Shown here: positions 24,437-32,736 of the stretch, piece after piece | How the letters are laid out: every line of letters begins with the position of its first letter | How positions within the stretch are numbered: position 1 is the first letter of the stretch | From: Oligoflexales bacterium | GTDB lineage: Bacteria > Bdellovibrionota_B > Oligoflexia > Oligoflexales > RGVZ01 | DNA length: 39,613 bases | Assembly (NCBI GenBank): GCA_947476525.1 | Contig: CANJQY010000005.1 | Location: forward strand, 1 to 39,613 | Direction: 5' to 3' | Translations under genes and position numbers: made by a program | The notes under the pieces: generated by a model | Told to the model about the DNA's origin: nothing | The model's input: only the letters and a program-made list of their open reading frames with translations | Database searches by the model: none

Positions 24437-25109
24437 AGGGATCTATTACGCCCGATGTAGATAGTTTAATGGAATCTAATGCGCCACCGGCGTCACCAAG
24501 TTTTTTATCGGCTAGGGTGTAGGTCCCTTGACCTTCCGACGTGGCCGTAGCTGGAGTGCCGGTAGCTGGAGTGCCGGTAGCTGGAGTGCCGGTAGCTGGA
24601 GTGCCGGTAGCTGGAGTGCCGGTAGCTGGAGTAGCGGTAGATGGCACGAACGTTTTCTTAATGAGGTAGACATAGAGTTCGGCCTTGTCGCCCTTTGCGC
24701 ATTGGTTTATTTCATAGCCGCCAGCAATCCATGCATCGACCGATTCAATGGCAGGTTTGCCGTTTAACGATTTACTAGCGAGAGATTGCGCAACGCTGTC
24801 TCGGGTACAGGTGGCTTCCTTCTTTAATGGGGCACCTGCGCAAGATTTACTTGAGAACGAGTAAATGCCTTCGCATGCAAGCACAGCTGGCGCTTTGGTG
24901 ACTCTATCCCAGCATGGGGTGGCCGTAGGAGTGATGGGTAATTTATCGTCCGGAGTGCCAGTCGCATCTTTTCCAGTCCCAGTTTTCGCAGGCCTAGACC
25001 TAGGGGCTGATGGCTCTTCTTCCGGTGCCGAGGAGCATGAACTGATAAAGTTTATGGCTATAAGCGCCACAAAGATGTAGAAATTCTGCATTTTTGTTTT
25101 CATAAACAT
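24423..25109 (-). CDS. Lipoprotein with Thr/Pro/Ala/Gly tandem repeats
   Basis: A 228-residue predicted lipoprotein: basic start, hydrophobic segment, and lipobox 'FISSC' with Cys25 as the lipidation site, followed by a Glu/Pro/Ser-rich linker. The middle (about 60-155) has four cysteines in a compact pattern ('TPCWDRV', 'VLACEGIYSF', 'KSCAGA', 'ATCTRDS') suggesting disulfides. A run of five-residue repeats (TPATG) follows, and the tail ends in 'DPFTCQ'. No family was recognised. ATG 25109 has AAAGGGAA upstream. The final codons overlap, in antisense, the duplicated batE tail, so the current 3' end is the same sequence as the repeat. It is probably outer-membrane or periplasmic. Confidence 0.75.
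   Translation of the reverse strand: MFMKTKMQNFYIFVALIAINFISSCSSAPEEEPSAPRSRPAKTGTGKDATGTPDDKLPITPTATPCWDRVTKAPAVLACEGIYSFSSKSCAGAPLKKEATCTRDSVAQSLASKSLNGKPAIESVDAWIAGGYEINQCAKGDKAELYVYLIKKTFVPSTATPATGTPATGTPATGTPATGTPATGTPATATSEGQGTYTLADKKLGDAGGALDSIKLSTSGVIDPFTCQ
24547..24636 (-). repeat. 15-bp tandem repeat, six units, in the lipoprotein gene
   Basis: GTAGCTGGAGTGCCG (plus strand) is repeated from 24547 with units starting every 15 bp up to 24622. The first five units are identical and the sixth differs near its end. The repeat encodes a flexible TPATG linker on the minus strand and is a likely site of slippage length variation. Confidence 0.95.
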
Positions 25110-25315
25110 TTATTTCCCTTTGCAATAATAACGCCCTAGCGGTTTACAATATCTTTGACCTAAAACCCGTTGTAAAGCATTTCGGATATTCTGGCAAAAA
25201 CTTAAGAGATTCTTTTAAGTTACTAGATATATTGAGCTGTTTTTAAGCCTTTGAGCGCGACTTAGAAGCCTTGTTTTAACTTAGAAGGTCCTAAGACTGT
25301 AGCAACCTAATAATA
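25110..25315. other. Divergent intergenic region between the lipoprotein gene and darP
   Basis: About 206 AT-rich bases. AACTTAA (25199-25205) and TTAAGTT (25215-25221) form a hairpin. The string ACTTAGAAG occurs twice (25260-25268, 25279-25287), and AACTTAAGAG at 25199 is similar. These could be binding sites, but no promoter pair is convincing. Confidence 0.3.
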
Positions 25316-25975
25316 ATGATGGAATATTCTAATAAATACGTGTATAGAACGGTTGTCATGAAGCCACATAATATCGAGAACGGTAAAATGTCTATCCTAA
25401 GTCTTGAACCATCCCTAAAAACTCCCGCGCAACAGGCCCCCGCCTTGCAAGGATTTTTAGCGGGCAAGTCGACTGACGGATCTGAAGTATCTGAAGCCGA
25501 TCAACCATCTAAATCAGAGCTTAAACGTCGGCAAAATCGCCTTCAAGACCTCGGACGGCTTCTCGTTGAACTTACGCCAGGTAAAATGGCTCGTATTGAA
25601 CTTCCCGAAAAATTGCGGGCCCACGTGGTCGAGGCCCAACGTCTTACCGCCATGGGCGCACTTCGTAGGCAGATCCAGTATATTGGAAGAATCATGGAGG
25701 AGTTTGATACGCCTGCCATTGCTCGTGCGCTGCGAGATATTGATCAAATTCCGTACATTAAGCCTGTGGTCATAAAATCAGCCCGTGTCCTGGCTGCTGA
25801 GGAGTTGATTGAGGGTGGGGACGAAGCCCTGTTTTCAAAGTACTCAGGTCGCGTCGACAATGCCGATATGCAGAGGCTACGCCAAGCGGTGCGCCTAGCG
25901 CAGAAAAACATTGCATCAGGAAAAGGTGCAGCTCACGAGGCGGTTGTGTTAGCTTCTAAACTCAAGAATTGCTAA
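25316..25975 (+). CDS. darP: DarP/YjgA (UPF0307, DUF615) ribosome-associated protein
   Basis: The family acts in late assembly of the large ribosomal subunit. The core here (from about residue 65) has the YjgA pattern: 'SKSELKRRQNRLQDLGRLLVEL', 'IELPEKLRAHVVEAQRLTAMGALRRQIQYIGRIM', and a helical C-terminus. The ORF gives 219 residues, longer than the roughly 180 of the E. coli protein, because of extra N-terminal sequence. No start has a strong ribosome-binding site: ATG 25316, 25319, 25358 and 25388 are all possible, and ATG 25388 would give a more typical length. It is cytoplasmic and lies 35 bp before nadE. Confidence 0.8.
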   Translation: MMEYSNKYVYRTVVMKPHNIENGKMSILSLEPSLKTPAQQAPALQGFLAGKSTDGSEVSEADQPSKSELKRRQNRLQDLGRLLVELTPGKMARIELPEKLRAHVVEAQRLTAMGALRRQIQYIGRIMEEFDTPAIARALRDIDQIPYIKPVVIKSARVLAAEELIEGGDEALFSKYSGRVDNADMQRLRQAVRLAQKNIASGKGAAHEAVVLASKLKNC

Positions 25976-26010
25976 TCCATATTGGCTAATCCACTTTAGA
26001 GGTTCGAAGC

Positions 26011-27993
26011 ATGAAGCTTGTGAAAGTTGCCGCCGCGGTAATCAATCAAACTCCGATTGATTGGCTGGGCAATGAAGCCCGAATTAAGTCAGTTTTGCGG
26101 GACGCCCGCACAAAAAAAATCTCGGTTCTATGCCTACCAGAACTATGCATCAGCGGCTATGGTTGTGAAGACGCGTTCTATATGCCTCATCTCTCGGAAC
26201 GGTCTTGGAAAATGCTCGAAGCCTTATTGCCTGAAACTCAAGGTATGGTGGTTAGCCTTGGTCTTCCGTTCCTGCATCGCGGCGCACTGTTCAATGTGAT
26301 TGCGGTTGTGGTTGATGGACGAGTTGCGGCGGTGGTCCCCAAAAAACAGCTGGCGGGTGACGGTGTTCACTATGAGCCGCGGTGGTTTAAACCTTGGCCC
26401 AGCGGTGTGATCGAACAGATCACGGTCAACGGGGAAGAGATTCCAATCGGTGATGTGTTCGTCGATTGCGGCGGAATTAAAATTGGATTTGAAATTTGCG
26501 AAGAGGCCTGGGTGGCTAATCGCCCTGGGGCAGTTTTGGCTCGCCTTGGTGTTGACATCGTACTGAACCCGAGCGCAAGTCACTTCGCATTTGGAAAACG
26601 CCAGATTCGCGAACGTTTTGTTTCGGAGGGAGCGCGAGCCTTTAACGTCGTGTACCTTTACTCCAATTTACTTGGCAACGAAAGCGGCCGCATCATTTTT
26701 GATGGCGGCGCGATGGTTGCAAGTGAAGGGCATATCGTGGCTTGTGGTCCAAGGTTTGGCTATAGGGATTTCGAGACCACGGATGCAATTGTCGATGTGG
26801 CCTTAAATCGCATGGCACGAGCTCGCACAGGATCCTTTCAGCCGTTGATTGGCAATGAAATTGGACACGTTATTAATGTTTCTTTTAACTGGCCAGAGAT
26901 CACAGGCTGCGCATCCTCCGAGAGTTCTTGGCAGGACTCGTGGGAGAGTTCATCGGAACTCAAAGCGGAAGAGTTTTCTAGGTCGGTCGCTCTCGGTCTA
27001 TTTGATTTTTTGCGTAAAAGTCGATTAAGCGGATTTACAGTTTCCATCTCTGGGGGCCTTGATTCTGCCGCCGTCACCGCATTGGCGGCCTTTTCACTTC
27101 GCCTTGCGGCCCTCAATATTGGGGTCAACGGGGTCAAGGAGCGCCTTGGCCACATCACCGGCATTCAGCAGTTAAATGGCATCGATGAGATCGTTTGTGC
27201 GTTAATTGGCTGCGCCTATCAAGCCACCGCTAACAGTGGACCCGCAACTGAAGCGGCTGCTAAAACAGTTGCCGAAGCACTCGGAGTCTCATTTTGGCGC
27301 TGGAGCGTTAACGACATTTTGGAAGGCTACAAGGCCATTGTTGGACAGGCTACCGGCACCACCTGGGACTGGAATGCGCACGACGTTATCTTACAAAATA
27401 TTCAAGCACGCAGTCGTGCTCCTTCCATTTGGATGCTCGCGAATCTTAAAAATCATCTTCTGCTCGCAACCTCCAATCGCAGCGAAGTGGCGGTTGGCTA
27501 CGCCACCATGGATGGTGATACCTGCGGCGGCCTTTCTCCCCTTGCAGGTATCGACAAAGCTTACCTTCGTCAGTGGATGGTTTGGCTCGAGTTAAAAGGT
27601 CCAACCGGTCTTGGCCCTGTACCGCAAGTGAAGGTCATAAATCAAATGACTCCAACCGCAGAGTTGAGGCCGCAGTCACAGCATCAAACGGACGAAGCAG
27701 ATCTCATGCCGTACGATGTGCTTGACGTGATTGAGAGGGCAGCCATCCGCGATAAGATGTCACCAAAAGATGTTTTAGCTACGGTTGCGGCGAAATTTCC
27801 GAGACATTCCGCCCAAGATCGAAAAATTTGGGTCACTCGTTTCTTTACCCTCTGGTGTCGAAATCAGTGGAAGAGGGAGCGATATGCGCCGGGATTTCAT
27901 CTCGACGACGAAAGTTTGGATCCAAAAACTTGGTGCAGGTTCCCAATCCTTTCGGGAAACTTTATCGACGAATTGAGTCACCTTGATGCTTAG
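26011..27993 (+). CDS. nadE: Glutamine-dependent NAD+ synthetase
   Basis: A 660-residue enzyme that amidates nicotinic acid adenine dinucleotide to NAD+, the last step of NAD synthesis. The N-terminal nitrilase-type glutaminase domain keeps the Glu44-Lys111-Cys163 triad ('CLPELCISGYGCED', 'VPKKQL', 'GFEICEEAW'). The C-terminal ATP pyrophosphatase domain has the P-loop 'SISGGLDSAAV' and the 'ATSNRSEVAVGYATMDGDTCGGLSPL' region. The two domains together mean it can use glutamine as nitrogen donor. ATG 26011 follows GAGG. Its end overlaps the pyrE start by 8 bp, so the two are probably co-translated. Confidence 0.95.
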   Translation: MKLVKVAAAVINQTPIDWLGNEARIKSVLRDARTKKISVLCLPELCISGYGCEDAFYMPHLSERSWKMLEALLPETQGMVVSLGLPFLHRGALFNVIAVVVDGRVAAVVPKKQLAGDGVHYEPRWFKPWPSGVIEQITVNGEEIPIGDVFVDCGGIKIGFEICEEAWVANRPGAVLARLGVDIVLNPSASHFAFGKRQIRERFVSEGARAFNVVYLYSNLLGNESGRIIFDGGAMVASEGHIVACGPRFGYRDFETTDAIVDVALNRMARARTGSFQPLIGNEIGHVINVSFNWPEITGCASSESSWQDSWESSSELKAEEFSRSVALGLFDFLRKSRLSGFTVSISGGLDSAAVTALAAFSLRLAALNIGVNGVKERLGHITGIQQLNGIDEIVCALIGCAYQATANSGPATEAAAKTVAEALGVSFWRWSVNDILEGYKAIVGQATGTTWDWNAHDVILQNIQARSRAPSIWMLANLKNHLLLATSNRSEVAVGYATMDGDTCGGLSPLAGIDKAYLRQWMVWLELKGPTGLGPVPQVKVINQMTPTAELRPQSQHQTDEADLMPYDVLDVIERAAIRDKMSPKDVLATVAAKFPRHSAQDRKIWVTRFFTLWCRNQWKRERYAPGFHLDDESLDPKTWCRFPILSGNFIDELSHLDA

Positions 27994-28699
27994 TATTCCA
28001 TTAACCCCGCTTCAATCTCGGTTTTTAGATTTATTGTTAACAAGCGGAGCCCTCAAATTCGGAGACTTCACAACGAAATCTGGGCGGTCGTCCCCCTATT
28101 TTTTTAACTCGGGAGCCTTTGATCATGGGCGACTGTTGGGTGAGGTTGGCGCCTGCTATGCCGAATTAATTATTGAAAAATATCCGTTGGCCAATCATCT
28201 TTATGGACCGGCCTATAAGGGGATTTCGCTGGCGTGTGCTTCGTCGGTGGAGTTGAGTGCACGTTCCAAATCAGAGGTGGCCTTCACCTTCAATCGCAAA
28301 GAGGCCAAAGATCATGGCGAAGGTGGACTTTTTGTTGGCCGTCCTTTGGATCCCTCTCGTCCCATTTTGATCATCGAAGATGTCATGACTGGTGGCACGA
28401 GCGTTCGTGAAACCATGGGTCTTTTGTTGCCGCGTAAAATTCCGGTCCTTGGTGTTGTGATCGGAGTTGATCGTCAAGAACGCGGCGCTGGGCAGCTATT
28501 GGCATCACAGGAAGTCTCTGCACAGTATGGGTTTTCTGTGACGGCAATCCTAACCATGGATGAAATTATCGAGGCACTGTGGAATGGTATTACCGCTGAT
28601 GGCAAAGGCATTAGCCGCCTAGGTAAAGTTTGGATCGACGCCGATGCTAAAGCGAGAATTGATCGCTATCGTAGGGAATGGGGCGCCGTTAAAGTTTGA
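27986..28699 (+). CDS. pyrE: Orotate phosphoribosyltransferase
   Basis: A 237-residue type I phosphoribosyltransferase that makes orotidine 5'-phosphate from orotate and PRPP in pyrimidine synthesis. It has the N-terminal 'LLTSGALKFGDFTTKSGRSSPYFFNSG', 'GPAYKGISLA', the flexible loop 'FNRKEAKDHGEGG', and the PRPP motif 'ILIIEDVMTGGTSVRE'. ATG 27986 was chosen over the TTG immediately before it. It overlaps nadE by 8 bp and its last 11 bp overlap the end of a convergent small ORF. Confidence 0.95.
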   Translation: MLSIPLTPLQSRFLDLLLTSGALKFGDFTTKSGRSSPYFFNSGAFDHGRLLGEVGACYAELIIEKYPLANHLYGPAYKGISLACASSVELSARSKSEVAFTFNRKEAKDHGEGGLFVGRPLDPSRPILIIEDVMTGGTSVRETMGLLLPRKIPVLGVVIGVDRQERGAGQLLASQEVSAQYGFSVTAILTMDEIIEALWNGITADGKGISRLGKVWIDADAKARIDRYRREWGAVKV

Positions 28700-28982
28700 G
28701 AATTTGAGCGACTTCATCGTCAAGTGCGTTGGCAAGTGCACTCAATTGCATGAGCAGTGGGTTGCGAAGTGTTTTCTTTCTGAGCGCATCCGCAGCATCT
28801 AAAGCCACCTTTTCTTCACTAACGCACACCCTTAGTTTCGACGGTGTGGTCGTTGACTTTGCAAAAATAGTGGCCTGTGCAGTAGCCGATGTCTCAGCAT
28901 TCGCGCTCTCGGGCACCACTGACCGCAGCACACGAATTCCGTGGGCAGGAGTCGTTTTTTTATTTTGGTTTTGGCAGGTCAT
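28689..28982 (-). CDS. Small hypothetical protein convergent with pyrE
   Basis: A possible 97-residue soluble protein (101 if GTG 28994 is used) with a basic N-terminus, a Ser/Thr/Ala-rich middle and a helical C-terminus ('NPLLMQLSALANALDDEVAQILKL'). AAAGG lies upstream of ATG 28982 at a rather long spacing of 11 bp. The stop overlaps the end of pyrE by 11 bp. No family was recognised. The opposite strand also has an open frame (28729-28986), so coding is uncertain. Confidence 0.4.
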   Translation of the reverse strand: MTCQNQNKKTTPAHGIRVLRSVVPESANAETSATAQATIFAKSTTTPSKLRVCVSEEKVALDAADALRKKTLRNPLLMQLSALANALDDEVAQILKL

Positions 28983-28994
28983 TTGAGCCACCAC

Positions 28995-29307
28995 CTTTCT
29001 ATCGTAAGTTCGTTATCATAACTTTCACACTGATGTTCGGCTCATCTTGAAAAAACTTAACGGGGAATGATTTGCCTATCTGTGCTCGTGGTCATTTGCC
29101 GGGATCCTTCGCCTTCGGCTGAGGATACGTCGTGGGCACCTTCTCGCTAGCGCCTAACAGACTGATATAAATAATTTATTCGCGAAATCTAGGGGTTTTA
29201 TCTGGTGTTTTTTTTGAGTTTGGTTGCAGGTCCCTAAAGTATTGAATCATTTTGCCGAACGACCTATCGGAGTATCGCAGTGAAATCTAATAGGGAATGA
29301 AATCAAT
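28995..29307. other. Gene-free region with a hairpin
   Basis: No ORF with a ribosome-binding site was seen in this 313-bp stretch. The main structure is an imperfect inverted repeat at 29104-29126: ATCCT...GCC-TTC-GGC...AGGAT with one mismatch. It may be a terminator-like or dispersed palindromic element. The last part should contain the promoter of the binding-protein gene, but no convincing box pair was found. Confidence 0.4.
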
Positions 29308-30348
29308 ATGAGTTTGTCAATAAAAATATCGTCAATAAAAATATCGTCAAAGAAAATAGTAAAAATTATTGCACCTTTAGTGTTAGCCACAGTTATTGGT
29401 GGCGTTGCGTTTCAAGTAACCCGTAACAAATCAATTCCCATACGAGTTGGAATGGTCGAGTGGGCGGGATTCTATCCGCTCGTCTGCGCAACACAGAGAG
29501 GTGACTTTAAAAAAGAGGGCTTAGATGTATCTATTCAAGTTTATAAGGACAATTCGGCGTCCAATGCCGCGGTGGCGAAAGGTGATGTTGACATTGTCGG
29601 TCTGACCTTAGGCGACCTCCTACAGATGAACGCATCACGAAAGATTGTGCGTGTGTTTTATGTCGCAGATCAAAGTGGCGAAAGTGACGCGATTGTTGGG
29701 CGAGCAGAAATCAAAACTCCACAGGACTTGCGCGGAAAAATCATCAGCATCGAACACGTCAATTCGTTTAGTCACATGTTTGTCCTGCAGTTTTTGAAAA
29801 AAATTGGTCTCAGTGATTCCGACGTCACATTTAAAGACGTAGCCGCGTCAGATGTGGCAAAGGAGCTTGCTGCGGGGACGATTGATGCAGGCCATACGTG
29901 GGATCCTACCAAGGCCGAGGCCATAAAAGCTGGATTTCGCATGATTGGATCTGCAGCGGATGTGCCAGGGGCGGTCATGGACCTTTATGGCTACAATGCC
30001 CGCCTGATGCAAGATAGACATGACGATGTTGTAACGTTTGCTAAAGTTCTCGGCCGAGTCAATCTCGAGGCGTGGACTAAGCCCGCCGATGAGTGTGTGC
30101 GGTTGGTGGCCGCATTTCACCAAAAAAAGCCAGAGGAAATTATCGATTCCTACCCAGGTGTTATTCACAAGAGTGCAGCCGATCAGTTTGCCGTGATTGA
30201 TTCTCACGCGTCCGGTGATCTAGCTCTACGTAGCATTGCCACGTTTGTGTTTTCGGCCTTAAAAAAATCAGGTCAACTATTCGTCGAGCCTGATTATGAT
30301 TTTATTTTTGATCCAACGATTTCTGCTGAGATTGCGGCTCGTTTTTAA
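29308..30348 (+). CDS. Periplasmic substrate-binding protein, NMT1/SsuA/ThiY type
   Basis: A 346-residue protein with a basic N-terminus and one hydrophobic export or anchor segment (about 20-38), then a type 2 periplasmic binding fold: '[32 protein letters not shown]', '[20 protein letters not shown]', '[19 protein letters not shown]' and '[11 protein letters not shown]'. This is the NMT1/THI5-like pattern of nitrate, sulfonate or thiamine-precursor binding proteins. No ABC permease or ATPase gene is adjacent; the next gene, 14 bp away, is a hybrid histidine kinase. It may therefore deliver a ligand signal to the kinase rather than feed a transporter, which is an inference. ATG 29308 has AGGGAA upstream. 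Codons 4-13 are a 15-bp tandem duplication. Confidence 0.85.
   Translation: MSLSIKISSIKISSKKIVKIIAPLVLATVIGGVAFQVTRNKSIPIRVGMVEWAGFYPLVCATQRGDFKKEGLDVSIQVYKDNSASNAAVAKGDVDIVGLTLGDLLQMNASRKIVRVFYVADQSGESDAIVGRAEIKTPQDLRGKIISIEHVNSFSHMFVLQFLKKIGLSDSDVTFKDVAASDVAKELAAGTIDAGHTWDPTKAEAIKAGFRMIGSAADVPGAVMDLYGYNARLMQDRHDDVVTFAKVLGRVNLEAWTKPADECVRLVAAFHQKKPEEIIDSYPGVIHKSAADQFAVIDSHASGDLALRSIATFVFSALKKSGQLFVEPDYDFIFDPTISAEIAARF
29317..29346 (+). repeat. 15-bp tandem duplication at the binding-protein N-terminus
   Basis: TCAATAAAAATATCG occurs twice (29317-29331, 29332-29346), duplicating the five codons SIKIS just before the export segment, with a partial third copy after it. The frame is preserved. 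Confidence 0.95.
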
Positions 30349-30362
30349 CTGAGGGTTTGATT

Positions 30363-32645
30363 TTGAGTATTCGGAACAAAATAGTTAATTCCATCATGGT
30401 CCCCATCGTCGTTGTGTCGTCGGTGCTGGGTCTGATTGGCATGACCTATTTAGTTCTGAAATCAAAAAGTGATGCCGAAGTGAATGCTGTATCCATCGCC
30501 AAGGGCATTCACAATAATATAGACAGGTTTATCGTTGAACGTATGGGTGATGCCGACACCCTAGCCAAGACGACTGTGATTGCTGGCGATCATTGGAATA
30601 TTGATGCGATGAATCAGATCTTGATTAGTCACCGAAATGCCTACGGCGTCTATTCTGGTCTATCGGTGATTTCTAGGTCAGGGACAGTGCTTGCCGATGC
30701 AAATTATTTTGGAATTTTCTATCCTTATGTCGATCCACTGCCAAAAGGTTGGCAAAATGGCCAGGTCGCCTTTGAGGCGTTGCAGTCAGGCAACGGCCTG
30801 GTCAATATTGTTGTTGTCGCAGGAGTTGGTCAGGGGCCGGTGTATCAACGTTTCGTGGTCACGAGGATTTCTAGCGATACACTTGAAAGCGCGATCATAC
30901 CTGATGAGTTGCAATGGGGCCCCGTTAATTCCATTAACGTAAATCAGATAAAAGTGGTGAATCGAAGCGGCACAGTCATTTCGACGACATCAGGCGATAA
31001 GTCCAATATAGCACTTTCCGATGACTACCTTGAATTGCATGCGGGAGGTGTCATGAAAAATTATTCTTTCTCCGGTTTAACGACTGGTGTTCGAAGTGGA
31101 GGTGATAAGAGATACATAGGCAACTCGTGGCTAATTCTAGTAGACACTCCTAGCTCGTATTTTTGGATGCCGGTACTGCAATTTTTTGTGGGAATCGTAT
31201 TGTTTTTAGGATTGGTCGTTAGAATTGGAGCCTGGCGTGCAAAAATAGTGGCAGAGTCCATTACTACTCCGGTTACAGGGATGTTAAAGGGACTTTTAGG
31301 CATCCAGAAGGGCAAGTATGACGACTTAGAATCACTAACTTCGTATCCTGATGAGTTGGGTGAGTTAGCCCACGGATTGTGGTTGACTGCAGGAATAATT
31401 GAGTCAACTCAGCAAAAATTGCTAGCTGGCAGCATCGAAGCTGGCTTGGCGCGGGAGGCTGCACAGTCGGCAAATTTGGCTAAAAGTCAGTTTTTAGCCA
31501 ACATGAGTCACGAAATTCGTACACCGTTGAATGGAATCATTGGTTTCGCCCAGACCCTTGACGAAGGGGTGCTAAGCCCCGAGCAAAAGGAAATGACAGG
31601 CATGATGGTTGAAAGTGGTCATGCCTTGTTGGCGGTCATCAATGATATATTGGACGTCTCAAAAATTGAGTCTGGGAAAATGACATTAGAGCAGATTAAT
31701 TTTTCCCTTGCAGCCATGGCCCAGTCCACGACATTGATGTTTGATCGACAATTTCGTGCCAAAAAAGTCGAACTAAAAGTGGACCTGAAGATCGATGATG
31801 ATGCCGTTTGGGTGATTGGGGATGTGGTGCGAATTAAGCAGATTTTTCTCAATTTGCTCAGTAACGCCTTAAAATTTACGTCCATCGGAACTGTGACGTG
31901 GCGCATCAATTTGGACTTGAATTCTGAAGGATGGGTGGTCTTGAATTCTGAAATAGAGGACCAAGGCATTGGTATGACAGAGGCTCAATTGAGGAATCTT
32001 TTCCTGCCCTTTTCACAAGCTGACGAGTCTGTAACTAGGAAATTTGGGGGCACTGGATTAGGTTTGTCGATTGTAAAATCGCTTTTGGAAATGATGGGCG
32101 GAGAAGTCAATGTGGAAAGCATTGTTGGTCGGGGTTCTAAATTTTTGGTTTCGATTCCCTTGAAAAAAGGCCGCGAGGACTCGGCCGTAACGACCGTAGC
32201 GGCGACTAGTCGCCTAGATCCAATGCGCTTGAAAGCACTGAAAGTGCTTGTGGCTGAAGACAATATCGTCAATCAAAAGGTGGCGGCTGCGATTTTTAGA
32301 AAAATAGGAGCCACCATTGATCTGGTTGAAAACGGGGCCATGGCGGTCGAGAAGCTTTCTGCGGAAACCTATGATGTGGTGTTTATGGATTTGCAGATGC
32401 CGGTCATGGATGGATTAACTGCAGCAAAAAAGATACTTGAGATTTATCAAGAATCGAAGCGTAAACGGCCTATCATGGCGGCAATGACGGCCAATATTTT
32501 TGTCGAAGATCGAGAGCGGGCGGTGCTTAGTGGTCTACTAGAGTTCGTCCCAAAGCCGATTCGTCGCGACGATGTTGAAAGAGTACTGAGATTAGTCATC
32601 GATTCTCAGGATGAAGTGGCTATAAATAAGGGAGATGCCAGTTGA
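30363..32645 (+). CDS. Hybrid sensor histidine kinase with an extracytoplasmic sensor domain and receiver
   Basis: A 760-residue membrane kinase. Transmembrane helix 1 (about 10-32) and helix 2 (about 272-292) enclose a periplasmic sensor region (about 35-270), possibly Cache-like by layout. A HAMP-like linker follows, then the dimerisation domain with '[17 protein letters not shown]' and phospho-accepting His383. The ATPase domain has '[13 protein letters not shown]', 'IEDQGIGM' and '[20 protein letters not shown]'. A C-terminal receiver domain has '[14 protein letters not shown]' and Asp676 in '[13 protein letters not shown]'. There is no output domain and no Hpt domain, so phosphate must pass to a separate Hpt protein. 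TTG 30363 is preferred (GAGGG at 30351-30355, spacing 7). It is likely co-transcribed with the binding-protein gene before it. Confidence 0.92.
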   Translation: MSIRNKIVNSIMVPIVVVSSVLGLIGMTYLVLKSKSDAEVNAVSIAKGIHNNIDRFIVERMGDADTLAKTTVIAGDHWNIDAMNQILISHRNAYGVYSGLSVISRSGTVLADANYFGIFYPYVDPLPKGWQNGQVAFEALQSGNGLVNIVVVAGVGQGPVYQRFVVTRISSDTLESAIIPDELQWGPVNSINVNQIKVVNRSGTVISTTSGDKSNIALSDDYLELHAGGVMKNYSFSGLTTGVRSGGDKRYIGNSWLILVDTPSSYFWMPVLQFFVGIVLFLGLVVRIGAWRAKIVAESITTPVTGMLKGLLGIQKGKYDDLESLTSYPDELGELAHGLWLTAGIIESTQQKLLAGSIEAGLAREAAQSANLAKSQFLANMSHEIRTPLNGIIGFAQTLDEGVLSPEQKEMTGMMVESGHALLAVINDILDVSKIESGKMTLEQINFSLAAMAQSTTLMFDRQFRAKKVELKVDLKIDDDAVWVIGDVVRIKQIFLNLLSNALKFTSIGTVTWRINLDLNSEGWVVLNSEIEDQGIGMTEAQLRNLFLPFSQADESVTRKFGGTGLGLSIVKSLLEMMGGEVNVESIVGRGSKFLVSIPLKKGREDSAVTTVAATSRLDPMRLKALKVLVAEDNIVNQKVAAAIFRKIGATIDLVENGAMAVEKLSAETYDVVFMDLQMPVMDGLTAAKKILEIYQESKRKRPIMAAMTANIFVEDRERAVLSGLLEFVPKPIRRDDVERVLRLVIDSQDEVAINKGDAS

Positions 32646-32736
32646 TCGGAATGTGTTGGGACTGGGTTTGTTGGGGTTGGGTTTGTTGGGAATTGTTTTA
32701 GGATTATCCAGATTATTTTGGAAGGATTTAGAGTGA
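32635..32736 (+). CDS. Possible 33-residue single-span membrane microprotein
   Basis: A small ORF that overlaps the kinase end by 11 bp and whose TGA shares one base with the ATG of the CHASE gene (TGATG), the classic coupling arrangement. It encodes a short polar start (MPVDRN), a 17-residue Gly/Leu helix with a glycine pattern ([17 protein letters not shown]), and a basic/aromatic end (SRLFWKDLE). AAGGGAG lies directly against the ATG without spacing, so initiation would rely on coupling. Its core is a 15-bp tandem duplication (LGLLG twice), which could also be non-coding slippage. The layout is suggestive, but expression is unproven. Confidence 0.35.
   Translation: MPVDRNVLGLGLLGLGLLGIVLGLSRLFWKDLE
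32662..32691 (+). repeat. Near-perfect 15-bp tandem duplication between kinase and CHASE genes
   Basis: CTGGGTTTGTTGGGG (32662-32676) and TTGGGTTTGTTGGGA (32677-32691) are adjacent 15-bp units differing at both end bases. In the small ORF they encode LGLLG twice. Confidence 0.9.

Noticed and set aside
24547-24636. Possible CRISPR-like array
   Set aside because: Units are contiguous without spacers and in frame; it is a coding tandem repeat. The same holds for the repeat at 17741, and the one at 36982 also lacks spacers.
24528-24767. Plus-strand open frame with SWSAG repeats
   Set aside because: It is the reverse reading of the 15-bp repeat of the lipoprotein gene, which has the better start, lipobox and ribosome-binding site.
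25997-26010. GGTTCGAAG resembling a tRNA T-loop before nadE
   Set aside because: No cloverleaf can be built around it, and it is the leader of nadE.
28729-28986. Plus-strand open frame after pyrE
   Set aside because: There is no ribosome-binding site, and the hydrophobic Ser/Ala/Phe composition looks like a shadow of the minus-strand frame.
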